A model generated the notes under the pieces. It saw nothing but the letters and a program-made list of their open reading frames with translations. It was not told where the DNA came from and did not search any database. A DNA stretch of 64,000 nucleotides, taken from positions 124,001 through 188,000 of the forward strand of contig NZ_VZOV01000003.1 in NCBI RefSeq assembly GCF_008801915.1, written 5' to 3'. The first letter of the stretch is position 1; every line of letters begins with the position of its first letter. Shown here piece by piece: positions 38,519 through 46,150 of the stretch. Origin of the DNA: Cupriavidus gilardii. Its GTDB lineage: Bacteria; Pseudomonadota; Gammaproteobacteria; Burkholderiales; Burkholderiaceae. Position numbers and translations under genes: made by a program.

Positions 38519-38806
38519 GCTGAGTCGCTATGTCTGTCGATGCCTACCAGGACCACCCTGGTGTGTTGTTATCCCCGTCCGAGACCCGTCAACTGGTACA
38601 CGGGGAAGTCGTGAAGCGTGGAAGCATTTTCGCACGACTATGTCTTACTTAAATGCGACAAGAAAAGGGTGGGTATATAGCGCATTGATTTGGTTGATAT
38701 TTTTGTAATTTTCGACAGCAAGGCAACCAAGACTTACTCGTAGCGCCCGTGCGACACGGGGAGCAAGGGCCGACGGCCTCTAGGCAGTTCCAAGCCCACC
38801 TCGCAA

Positions 38807-39220
38807 CTAGACGACCACCGTCAGCCGGACAACGCCAAGCACGAAGGAGGCAATCGAGCAACCGGCCAGAAGCCAATCCACGCCGATTAGCACGATCAAC
38901 CAGCTTGGTGGCTTGGCGGCGCCCAGACGGCTGAGATTACAGATCACCGCAATTAGCCCTCTGCTGAAACATCCCGAGTAAATCAGCCTTACGAAGTAGA
39001 TCGACACCATCGTGGCGGCGATCAGCAGCCCAACGAGAAAATACGTGACAGCCCCGAGTGCTGCCATCTTGGATGGCGAAGAGTAAAGAGCAGTTGCACC
39101 GGCAAGTCCGGCGGCGCTTATCACAGCCAAGTGCTTGACGACCTTAGATTCCCAATTTATCGCCCCTTGTGTGATGGTTGTGCCCGCCGTGGTCAGCGCA
39201 TTGGAGAGGTGTCGGTGCAC
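38807..39220 (-). CDS. Small integral membrane protein, unknown
   Basis: A 137-residue frame starting with GTG, with three or four hydrophobic spans: HLAVISAAGLAGATALYS, VTYFLVGLLIAATMVSIYFV, and LIVLIGVDWLLAGCSIASFV. Not recognised. It lies 288 bases before the TPR gene in the same direction, in the AT-richer island. That 288-base gap holds no clear gene. Ordered hydrophobicity makes it more likely real than chance. Confidence 0.5.
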   Translation of the reverse strand: MHRHLSNALTTAGTTITQGAINWESKVVKHLAVISAAGLAGATALYSSPSKMAALGAVTYFLVGLLIAATMVSIYFVRLIYSGCFSRGLIAVICNLSRLGAAKPPSWLIVLIGVDWLLAGCSIASFVLGVVRLTVVV

Positions 39221-39255
39221 GTCTTCGCGAAGAATCCTTCAGGTAAGGACTGTTC

Positions 39256-39366
39256 GTGCGCAGGGTCTTTATTCCGCCCCCGTGGATTGTTGCCACCGGT
39301 ATTGCGGCTATCGGCCTTTGGGTGCATAGCTGGCAATGTTCGAGTTGCAGTGGAGTAATGCGATAA
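39256..39366 (+). CDS. Possible 36-residue single-span small protein
   Basis: GTG start with AAGGA about 7 bases upstream (39245-39249). The peptide has one hydrophobic stretch WIVATGIAAIGLWV and ends HSWQCSSCSGVMR with a CxxC pair. Unknown and weakly supported. Confidence 0.2.
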   Translation: MRRVFIPPPWIVATGIAAIGLWVHSWQCSSCSGVMR

Positions 39367-39433
39367 CTACGAAGGCGTGGCTACTCATAAAATCCCGTGC
39401 GATGACACCGCAGTAGTAGTCGCGGTAGAAGCG

Positions 39434-39670
39434 TCACGCACCCGCGGCGCAGCCAATCAACACTAGGACGGGCCACGCTGAGTAGGCGATTGGCAGGGTC
39501 GGCTGGCACGGTGCTGCGGCAGCCAGGCTACGGACCGCCGTGCCTGCCACGGTATTGATGGCATAGGCGCCTACGAAGGCAAGGCAAGCCAACAACCCCC
39601 TTAGGAAGGCTTCTCGCAGGCATCGATTTTGGAGTTGCTGCATCGTCGGTCGCTTCCGACGTCTAGGCAT
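39434..39670 (-). CDS. Possible small membrane protein
   Basis: A 78-residue frame beginning MPRRRKRPTMQQL, with two hydrophobic stretches (FLRGLLACLAFVGAYAINTV and LPIAYSAWPVLVLIGCAAGA). A basic start and two spans are coherent, but there is no clear ribosome site. From 39671 to 39852 I see only degraded sequence, for example a frame with HFFKLEGVALREFKTD that I cannot place. Confidence 0.3.
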   Translation of the reverse strand: MPRRRKRPTMQQLQNRCLREAFLRGLLACLAFVGAYAINTVAGTAVRSLAAAAPCQPTLPIAYSAWPVLVLIGCAAGA

Positions 39671-39852
39671 GATATGCAATGAGAGTGGAATTGCACCACT
39701 TCGCAGCATAATGATTAGGTCGCTCTGCCCCCCAGTTGAGGTGCGGCATGCGACTGACCGGAAGTAGGTCTGTTTTGAACTCGCGCAGCGCCACACCTTC
39801 GAGCTTGAAGAAGTGCTTACCCCCTCGAAGCGCTCGATGTTGCATGCATGGT

Positions 39853-39969
39853 TCGCCAATACTTGCCGCCAGCGGGCGAGACCTCCAGGTACATCTCGCC
39901 GCCGTCCGCAAGCCGGGTAGGGCTTCTCGCGCGGCGCGGCGTTACGGCAGCGGTATCCGTAAGGGGTAT
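39853..39969 (-). pseudogene. Frameshifted N-terminal remnant of a P4-type tyrosine integrase
   Basis: Read across two single-base shifts, the minus strand gives PLTDTA, then RNAAPREKPY, then RLADGGEMYLEVSPAGGKYW. This is the conserved N-terminal (DUF4102) arm of P4-like integrases (LTDTAVRNAKPxEKPYKLADGGGLYL). A GAGG lies 6 bases before an ATA where the start ATG should be. The catalytic R-H-R-Y domain is gone. It reads away from tRNA-Leu from 180 bases beyond the tRNA's end, exactly where such an integrase sits. Clearly dead. Confidence 0.75.
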
Positions 39970-40081
39970 GGCGTTTCCTCGGGGGCATATTCGGTGGAGG
40001 CATCCGCACTTTTGCCCTTGTGCCCTCAAAGACGCCCAAGGCGCCCGCTGTCAATGGACATTCTTGGACTCTGCGAGAAAC

Positions 40082-40114
40082 AAAAAACCCCGAAAAGCTA
40101 AGCTGGAAGGGGTT
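40082..40114 (-). terminator. Terminator downstream of tRNA-Leu
   Basis: On the minus strand AACCCC and GGGGTT enclose a loop containing CTTAG, followed by six T (plus-strand A-run 40082-40087). It lies about 36 bases beyond the tRNA. Confidence 0.65.
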
Positions 40115-40149
40115 CGGTTGACCTCTTCGGGCTGCTTGAGATTTGTTTT

Positions 40150-40234
40150 TGGTGCCCGGGGTCGGACTCGAACCGACACGCCTTGCGGCGGGGGATTTTG
40201 AGTCCCCTGCGTCTACCTGTTTCACCACCCGGGC
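40150..40234 (-). tRNA. tRNA-Leu (CAA anticodon)
   Basis: An 85-base tRNA with encoded CCA. Acceptor GCCCGGG pairs with CCCGGGC. The anticodon loop CTCAAAA gives CAA. A long variable arm (CCGCCGCAAGGCGT) is right for leucine, and the T arm is GTCGG-TTCGAGT-CCGAC. Its 3' end is the integration site of the decayed element to its left. Confidence 0.95.
40158..40173 (-). repeat. Candidate proximal att core within the tRNA-Leu 3' end
   Basis: GGGGTCGGACTCGAAC, part of the T arm and acceptor side of the tRNA, recurs at 36709-36724 with one mismatch. Tyrosine integrases of the P4 class use this part of tRNA genes. Confidence 0.45.
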
Positions 40235-40356
40235 GGGTGCGCGATCGTGCCGGAGGGTTGCCGGAGAAGCGGCGGGGGCACTGCGCTGAGCAGCGGATTA
40301 TGCCGCAAATCGCCTGACGGGACAACCGAGGGGGGCCTGCCGCGGGGCGGCGCGGT

Positions 40357-40731
40357 CTAGCGCCGGCGCTTGTCGTTGGTCCAGCGGTTGCGGTCGTAAT
40401 ACTCCGGCGGCTTGCGGGCGATCCAGCGGATGAAGTCGGCCATGGCGGGGTGGCGGCGCAGCTTGTCCCAGTCGTGGAATTCGGTGGCGAGCTCGGCTTC
40501 GGTGAAGACCGAGTGGATCTTCTGGTGGCAGACCCGGTGCATCGGCACCACCTCGGTTCCGCCGCGGGAGCGGGGCACCGGGTGGTGCAGGTCGGTGCTG
40601 GGACCCGCGATCAGTGGCCGCCCGCATAGCGGGCAGGTCTCGAGCAGGGCTGGCGTGTCGGCCGGGGCCGGTGGTCCGTGCTGATCACCGCGGCCGGCCT
40701 TGCCCACGCGAAGATGCCGTTTGACGACCAT
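40357..40731 (-). CDS. HNH endonuclease family protein
   Basis: A 124-residue protein with a zinc-binding CPLC at 33-36 and the HNH core LHHPVPRSRGGTEVVPMHRVCHQKIH (as pieces LHHPVPRSRGG and HRVCHQKIH). The C-terminal part (HDWDKLRRHPAMADFIRWI) is typical of a stand-alone chromosomal HNH protein of Burkholderiales. It would cut DNA, but its role is unknown. Composition matches the host, so it probably does not belong to the island. Confidence 0.8.
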   Translation of the reverse strand: MVVKRHLRVGKAGRGDQHGPPAPADTPALLETCPLCGRPLIAGPSTDLHHPVPRSRGGTEVVPMHRVCHQKIHSVFTEAELATEFHDWDKLRRHPAMADFIRWIARKPPEYYDRNRWTNDKRRR

Positions 40732-40753
40732 GCCCGGCCACCTTCATGCCAGA

Positions 40754-41623
40754 TCAGCCCTGATCCTCCAGCACCCGCAGCAGCGACGACGTGTCGTCCT
40801 TGCCCCAGCCGTTGCGCATCAGCGTCTGCAGCTGCGCCGCGGTGGCCTGCATTGCGGGCAGCGCCAGGCCGGCTTCGCGGGCGACGTCGGCGGCGAGGCC
40901 AAAGTCCTTGTCGTGCAGCCGCGCCTGGATGCCGGCGGCGAAATCGCGGGCGACCATCTTCGGGCCCATCATGTCCAGCATGCGGCTGCCCGCCATGCCG
41001 GTCGACATCGCCTGCAGCACGCGCTGCATGTCGACCTGCTGCGATTGCGCGAAGCGCATCGCCTCGGCGATCCCTTCGATGTTGACGACCTGTGCGATCT
41101 GGTTGCACAGCTTGGCGACCTGGCCCGCGCCGTTGTCGCCGATGTGCGTGATGGTCTTGCCGTAGCACGCGAGCAGCGGCTGCACGCGCGCCAGCACTTC
41201 GGCCTTGCCGCCGACCATGATGGTCAGCGTACCGGCCTCGGCGGCGACGGTGCCGCCCGACACCGGGCAGTCCAGCGCCTCGATGCCGCGTTCGGCCAGC
41301 GCTTGGGCGATCTCGCGCGTGACCACCGGGGAGATCGTGCTGTGGTCGATGCAGATGGTGCCGGGCGCGGCGCCTTCGATCACGCCGCCTTCGCCGAGCA
41401 GCACCATGCGGACATCCTCGGACGAGGTGACGTTGGTGAATACGACCTCGGCGCCGCGCGCCGCCTCGGCGGGGCTGAAGAACGGCTCGGCGCCCAGTTC
41501 GCGCGCGGCGTCGGCGGCTTCCGGCCGGCGCACCGAGGCGCGCACCGTGTGGCCGGCCGCGAGCAGATGGCGCACCATCTGCGAGCCCATCGCGCCCAGG
41601 CCGATAAAGGCAATGGTAGTCAT
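40754..41623 (-). CDS. NAD(P)-dependent 3-hydroxyacid dehydrogenase family (tartronate semialdehyde reductase-like)
   Basis: A 289-residue beta-hydroxyacid dehydrogenase. IAFIGLGAMGSQMVRHL binds NAD(P), LDCPVSGGTVAAEAG binds substrate, and the catalytic Lys is in GAGQVAKLCNQI. GarR/GlxR, 3-hydroxyisobutyrate dehydrogenase and similar enzymes share this layout, so the substrate is unsure. It is a paralogue of ltnD at 34766. A LivK-type receptor gene lies 75 bases upstream in the same direction. Confidence 0.88.
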   Translation of the reverse strand: MTTIAFIGLGAMGSQMVRHLLAAGHTVRASVRRPEAADAARELGAEPFFSPAEAARGAEVVFTNVTSSEDVRMVLLGEGGVIEGAAPGTICIDHSTISPVVTREIAQALAERGIEALDCPVSGGTVAAEAGTLTIMVGGKAEVLARVQPLLACYGKTITHIGDNGAGQVAKLCNQIAQVVNIEGIAEAMRFAQSQQVDMQRVLQAMSTGMAGSRMLDMMGPKMVARDFAAGIQARLHDKDFGLAADVAREAGLALPAMQATAAQLQTLMRNGWGKDDTSSLLRVLEDQG

Positions 41624-41698
41624 GTCGACAGCTCCTTCCTGATCTTGTTGTTGCGCGGCAGTGCGCGTTCGCCCGTGTCGCGCCCGGCAATGCCGGCC

Positions 41699-42898
41699 TT
41701 ATTGTCCCGCGTAACTGAACTTGCCGTTGCGGATCACGCCCATCACGCGCGAGCGCTGATCGAAGCCCTGATGGTCGCGCGGGCTCAGGTTCAGCACGCC
41801 GTTCGGCACGGTCAGATTGGCGGTGGTTTCCAGCGCGTTGCGCATCGCCGCGCGAAATTCTTTGGTGCCCGGCTGCGCGCCGGTCTTCAGCGCGCGCCGC
41901 GCCGCATCGTCGAGCAGCTGCCACGCTCCCCAGGCATCGCCGGCAAATTGCGTGATCGAATCCGCGCCGTACTTGGCCTCGTAGCGGGTCACGAAGTCGA
42001 GCGCGACCTTCTTGACCGGGTGAGTGTCCGGCAACTGGCGCGCGACCACCACCGGACCGGTCGGAAACAGCGTCCCTTCGACGTCCTTGCCGCCCATGCG
42101 CAGGAATTCGCCGGTGGCGATGCCGTGCGTCTGATAGACCTTGCCCTTGTAGCCGCGCTCGCCCAGCGTCTTCTGCGGCAGCACCGACGGCGTGCCGGCG
42201 CCGGCGATCAGGATCGCATCGGGGTTGGCGGCCATCAGCTTCAGGACCTGGCCGGTGACCGAGGTGTCGTTGCGCGAGAAGCGCTCGCTGGCGACCACGC
42301 GAATCTTGCGGACCTCGGCCAGCTTGGAGAACTCGCGCCACCAGCTCTCGCCGTAGGCGTCGTTGAAGCCGATGAAGCCGACCGTGCGCACGCCGTGGTT
42401 GCTCATGTGCTCGGTCAGCACGGTCGCCATCTGCGAGTCGTTCTGCGGCATCTTGAAGGCCCAGCGGCGCTTGGGGTCGGTCTGCGGCTCGACGATCGCG
42501 GCCGAGGCGGCCAGCGCAACCATCGGGGTCTCGCCTTCCGATACCGCGTCGAGCGCGGCCAGCGCGGTGGGCGTGATGTTCGGGCCGACGATCACGTCGA
42601 CCTTTTCCTCGGAGATCAGCTTGCGGACGTTGCGCACCGCGGCGGACGGGTCCGAGCCGTCGTCGAGCAGGATGTACTCGGCCTTCTGGCCGCCCAGCGT
42701 CGCCGGCCACATCAGGATCGTGTTCTTCGATGGAATGCCGATCGACGCGGCGGGGCCGGTGGTCGACACGTCGATGCCGACGCGGATGTCGGCGTGGGCG
42801 GCACCGGAGAACAGCGCGCCGGCGGTGCCGGCGGCGGCAAGCACCAGAGCGGCAACGCGCAGCGAGCGTCGCAGGCGGGGCGGGGTGGATCTTGGCAT
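41699..42898 (-). CDS. ABC transporter substrate-binding protein, LivK (branched-chain amino acid) family
   Basis: A 399-residue periplasmic receptor. The signal (RRSLRVAALVLAAAGTAGAL) ends near SGAAHADIRVG. The type I fold signature runs DIRVGIDVSTTGPAASIG, then VDVIVGPNITPTALA and VGFIGFNDAYGESWW. No permease or ATPase genes are adjacent, so it must share a transporter. Five tandem 11-bp repeats lie 40 bases before its start. AGGAGGAG precedes the ATG. Ligand unknown. Confidence 0.88.
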   Translation of the reverse strand: MPRSTPPRLRRSLRVAALVLAAAGTAGALFSGAAHADIRVGIDVSTTGPAASIGIPSKNTILMWPATLGGQKAEYILLDDGSDPSAAVRNVRKLISEEKVDVIVGPNITPTALAALDAVSEGETPMVALAASAAIVEPQTDPKRRWAFKMPQNDSQMATVLTEHMSNHGVRTVGFIGFNDAYGESWWREFSKLAEVRKIRVVASERFSRNDTSVTGQVLKLMAANPDAILIAGAGTPSVLPQKTLGERGYKGKVYQTHGIATGEFLRMGGKDVEGTLFPTGPVVVARQLPDTHPVKKVALDFVTRYEAKYGADSITQFAGDAWGAWQLLDDAARRALKTGAQPGTKEFRAAMRNALETTANLTVPNGVLNLSPRDHQGFDQRSRVMGVIRNGKFSYAGQ

Positions 42899-42938
42899 GG
42901 GGTCTCCTCCTTCGGCTTGTTGGCTTCTATATGGATAT

Positions 42939-42993
42939 CGCTTCCATCCGGCTTCTGTTCGGCTTCTATCCGGCTTCTATCTGGCTTCCATCG
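42939..42993. repeat. Five tandem 11-bp repeats upstream of the LivK-type receptor gene
   Basis: Contiguous units CGCTTCCATCC, GGCTTCTGTTC, GGCTTCTATCC, GGCTTCTATCT and GGCTTCCATCG (plus strand). A detached further unit GGCTTCTATAT is at 42922-42932. The period equals one DNA helical turn. Confidence 0.85.
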
Positions 42994-43009
42994 AGTCGGG
43001 AGCCGGGCA

Positions 43010-44215
43010 TCAACCTGGCCGGGCGGCGGCCTTCGGCGCGAGCCGCCACAGCGAGGTCGTCTCCGCGGCGCGGGCCGTGTGCAGCGGATCATCGGCATCG
43101 GCGGCGCGGGGGTGACGCGGCTTGATGTCGATGCGGCCCAGTATCTGCAGGCCCGCGGCGTCGATCATGCCGAGCAGCGCCTCGCGCGTGCGCAGGCCCA
43201 GATGCTCGGCCAGGTCCGACAGGATCAGCCAGCCTTCGCCGTCGTCGCTCAGATGCGCGGCCAAGCCGGCCAGAAAGCCGCGCAGCATGCGGCTATCCGG
43301 GTCGTAGATCGCGTGCTCGATCGGCGCATTGGCCCGCGCCGGCACCCACGGCGGATTGCAGACCACCAGCGGGGCGCGGCCGTCCGGGAACAGGTCCGCC
43401 TGCACGATCTCGACCTGTCTGGTCAGCCCAAGCCGGCCGATATTGTCGGCGGCGCAGCCCAGCGCGCGCGGGTCCTGGTCGGTGGCGACGACGCGCTTGA
43501 CGCCGCGCCGGGCCAGCATCGCGGCCAGCACGCCGGTGCCGGTGCCGATATCGAAGGCCAGCGATTCGCGCGCCAGCGCTGCGGGCAACGGCGCCTGGCC
43601 GACCAGGTCGACATACTCGCCGCGCACCGGCGAGAACACGCCATACCAGGGATGGATGCGGTCGCCCAGCGCCGGCACCGGCACGCCCTTCTTGCGCCAT
43701 TCGTGCGCGCCGATCAGCCCGAGCAGTTCGCGCATCGACGCGACATAGGGCTGGTCGGCCGGACCGTAGGCCTCGGTGCAGGCCTCGCGCACATCGGGCG
43801 CGCGCCGCAGCGGCACGGTGTGATCGGACTCGAACGGCAGCAGCAGCATGCCGAGCGTGCGGGCGCGCTGCGCCTGGGCCTGGCGATGCAGGTGGAAGGC
43901 CTCGGCCGGGGTGGCCGGCGCGGGTTTGGCCTTGGCCTGGCGCTGCGCCCGGCGCGGCTTGCGCTCGACCCGGCGCGCCATCGCCTGCAGCAGCTGGCGC
44001 GCGTTCTGGAAGTCGCCGCGCCACAGCAGGGCGGTGCCTTCGCAGGCGAGCCGGTAGGCGGTATCGGCGTCGGTGCGGTCGTCGGCGATCACCACGCGCC
44101 GCGGCGGCGGCATGCCGGCCTCGGAGCGCCAGCGCGCGCGATGCGGCACGCCTTCCTCGGTCCACTCGATGATGGGCTCGGCGTCCGGCCGGTGCTCGGG
44201 TTGGTGTGCGCTCAC
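43010..44215 (-). CDS. Class I SAM-dependent methyltransferase (HemK/PrmC-like NPPW motif)
   Basis: A 401-residue protein. The C-terminal half is a Rossmann methyltransferase: FDIGTGTGVLAAML near 221-234 and VCNPPWVPA near 285-293, which is the (N/D)PPY-type motif of enzymes that methylate glutamine, adenine or guanine amino groups. The N-terminal half is basic and unassigned (RRVERKPRRAQRQAKAK). The start is a GTG overlapping the upstream cysB-type stop (GTGA), so the two are coupled. Target unknown; a protein or RNA/DNA base is possible. Confidence 0.8.
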   Translation of the reverse strand: MSAHQPEHRPDAEPIIEWTEEGVPHRARWRSEAGMPPPRRVVIADDRTDADTAYRLACEGTALLWRGDFQNARQLLQAMARRVERKPRRAQRQAKAKPAPATPAEAFHLHRQAQAQRARTLGMLLLPFESDHTVPLRRAPDVREACTEAYGPADQPYVASMRELLGLIGAHEWRKKGVPVPALGDRIHPWYGVFSPVRGEYVDLVGQAPLPAALARESLAFDIGTGTGVLAAMLARRGVKRVVATDQDPRALGCAADNIGRLGLTRQVEIVQADLFPDGRAPLVVCNPPWVPARANAPIEHAIYDPDSRMLRGFLAGLAAHLSDDGEGWLILSDLAEHLGLRTREALLGMIDAAGLQILGRIDIKPRHPRAADADDPLHTARAAETTSLWRLAPKAAARPG

Positions 44216-45153
44216 AGTTCGTAGGCCTCGTGGTCGCCCGACATCGCCTGTTCGACCAGCTTGCGGTTCAGCGTCGGCGAGAACAGTTCGATGAAGGTAT
44301 AGACGAAGCTGCGCAGGTAGGCGCCCTGCTTGACCGCCAGATGCGTCACATTGGTGCCGAACAGGTGGCCGGCCGGAATGCCGCGCAGATTGCGGTCGCG
44401 TTCGGGATCGAACGCCACGCCGGCGACGATGCCGATGCCCAGCCCGATCTCGACATAGGTCTTGATCACGTCGGCGTCGATCGCCTCCAGCACGATGTCC
44501 GGCTGCAGGTGGCGCAGCTCGAACGCCTTGTCGATCTTGGGGCGGCCGGCGAAGTTCGGGTCGTAGGTGACGATCGGATAGCCGATCAGGTCCTCCAGCG
44601 ACAGATGCGGCTTGTCCAGCAACGGGTGGTCCGGCGGCGTCACGATGGTGTGCTGCCACTGGTAGCCGGGCAGCGACACCAGGTTCTTGTCCCCCGAAAT
44701 GCCTTCGGTGGCGATGCCCAGGTCGGCCTGGTCGTGCAGCACCATGTCGGCGATCTGGGCGGGATTGCCCTGTTGGATCGACAGCCGCACCTTCGGGTAG
44801 CGCTTGGTGAACTCGCCGATGACCCGCGGCAGCGCGTAGCGGGCCTGCGTGTGCGTGGTGGCGATCGTGAAGTTGCCCTGGTCCTGGGCGGCGTAGTCCT
44901 TGCCGACCCGCTTCAGGCTCTCGACCTCCTGCAGGATTTTCTCGACCGAGGTCAGGATGCGGCGGCCCGGTTCGGTCAGGCTGCGGATCCGCTTGCCGTG
45001 ACGGGTGAAGATATCGACACCCAGCTCTTCTTCGAGCTCGATGATTGCCTTGGAGACCCCGGGTTGTGACGTGTAGAGCGCTTTAGCGGCTTCGGTCAGG
45101 TTGAAGTTCTGACGGACGGCCTCGCGCACGAAGCGAAATTGGTGCAGGTTCAT
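44212..45153 (-). CDS. cysB: CysB-type LysR transcriptional regulator
   Basis: A 313-residue regulator with the CysB/Cbl start MNLHQFRFVREAVRQNFNLT and helix-turn-helix EAAKALYTSQPGVSKAIIELE. The effector domain has TTHTQARYALP and QGNPAQIADMV, diagnostic of CysB. It activates sulfate assimilation genes and senses O-acetylserine or N-acetylserine in enterics. It is divergent from the cys operon; the 157-base spacer is AT-rich (TTATTAG, TTTATTACG) and is the likely binding region. By sequence Cbl/SsuR cannot be fully excluded. Confidence 0.9.
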   Translation of the reverse strand: MNLHQFRFVREAVRQNFNLTEAAKALYTSQPGVSKAIIELEEELGVDIFTRHGKRIRSLTEPGRRILTSVEKILQEVESLKRVGKDYAAQDQGNFTIATTHTQARYALPRVIGEFTKRYPKVRLSIQQGNPAQIADMVLHDQADLGIATEGISGDKNLVSLPGYQWQHTIVTPPDHPLLDKPHLSLEDLIGYPIVTYDPNFAGRPKIDKAFELRHLQPDIVLEAIDADVIKTYVEIGLGIGIVAGVAFDPERDRNLRGIPAGHLFGTNVTHLAVKQGAYLRSFVYTFIELFSPTLNRKLVEQAMSGDHEAYEL

Positions 45154-45310
45154 ATATCGTCGTCCGTATAAACAAACAACTTCTTATTAGTTTGAGATAT
45201 GAGGCGAGTTTATTACGATTTGCGAACTTTGTTAATGAACGGCTAGTCCCCGTGCGCCCGGCGTTACAAGGCCGGCGCGGCCCGGCGGGGACCCACTTCG
45301 GTGCGCCCCC

Positions 45311-46084
45311 ATGTCCCTGGCCTTTACCGTTTCCGGTCTGTTGGTAGGCGTCCTCGTCGGTCTGACCGGCGTGGGCGGGGGCTCGCTGATGACGCCGCTG
45401 CTGACCCTGCTGTTCGGCTTCTCGCCTGCCACCGCGGTCGGTACCGATCTGGCCTTCGCGGCGATCACCAAGGGCTTCGGCACGCTGGCGCACCGCGCCC
45501 ACGGTCACATCCAATGGCAGGTGGTCAAGCGCCTGTGCCTGGGCAGCCTGCCGGCGGCGCTGGCTGCCATCCTGGTGCTCAAGAGCGCCGGCGAACTCGA
45601 CGCCGGCTGGCTGCACGCGATCCGTCTGTCGATCGGCATCTCGGTGATCCTGACCGTGCTGTCGCTGCTGTTCCGCCGCCAGCTGCTGGAATGGCTGGCC
45701 CGCAATCCCCGTTTTCAACTGGAAGGCCGCGCCCAGGCGGTGGCCACCGTGATCGTCGGCGTCGTGATCGGCGTGCTGGTCACGGTGTCGTCGATCGGCG
45801 CCGGCGCGGTCGGCGCGACGCTGATCCTGCTGCTGTATCCGCGCATGAAGCCGGCCGAGGTGGCCGGCACCGATATCGCCTACGCGGTGCCGTTGACCGC
45901 GCTGGCCGGGCTGGGCCACGTGTGGCTCGGCACCGTCGACTGGAATCTGCTGCTGGCGCTGCTGGTGGGCTCGATCCCCGGCATCTGGCTGGGCGCGCAG
46001 CTGTCGCGCGCGCTGCCGGAGCGGCTGGTGCGCGGCGCGCTGGCCACCACGCTGACGCTGGTGGCGATCAAGCTGGTTTCCTAG
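45311..46084 (+). CDS. Sulfite exporter TauE/SafE family membrane protein
   Basis: A 257-residue inner-membrane protein with about eight hydrophobic spans and both TauE repeats: LVGLTGVGGGSLMTPLL and VTVSSIGAGAVGATLIL. Members move sulfite or other sulfur anions. As first gene of the cys operon it may act in sulfate or sulfite movement, since no classical CysTWA genes are here. This role is inferred from position. Confidence 0.88.
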   Translation: MSLAFTVSGLLVGVLVGLTGVGGGSLMTPLLTLLFGFSPATAVGTDLAFAAITKGFGTLAHRAHGHIQWQVVKRLCLGSLPAALAAILVLKSAGELDAGWLHAIRLSIGISVILTVLSLLFRRQLLEWLARNPRFQLEGRAQAVATVIVGVVIGVLVTVSSIGAGAVGATLILLLYPRMKPAEVAGTDIAYAVPLTALAGLGHVWLGTVDWNLLLALLVGSIPGIWLGAQLSRALPERLVRGALATTLTLVAIKLVS

Positions 46085-46150
46085 CGCCGGTGCCACTGCC
46101 CCGCGCGTCCCTACGAACGAACACGAACGCATACTGAACGGACCCACACC

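Noticed and set aside
38519..38806. Promoter for the TPR protein gene
   Set aside because: TTGACG and several TA-rich hexamers are present but with spacings of 14-15 bases; none is convincing.
39671..40228. Long minus-strand frame beginning MVKQVDAGDSKSPAARRV
   Set aside because: Its first part is tRNA-Leu read as protein and its middle is the dead integrase in a shifted frame, so it is not a gene. Only the last 78 codons (39434-39670) were kept, as a weak candidate.
45154..45310. Exact CysB binding site and promoter for the cys operon
   Set aside because: The spacer is AT-rich as expected, but no single -35/-10 pair or palindrome stood out enough to place a site.
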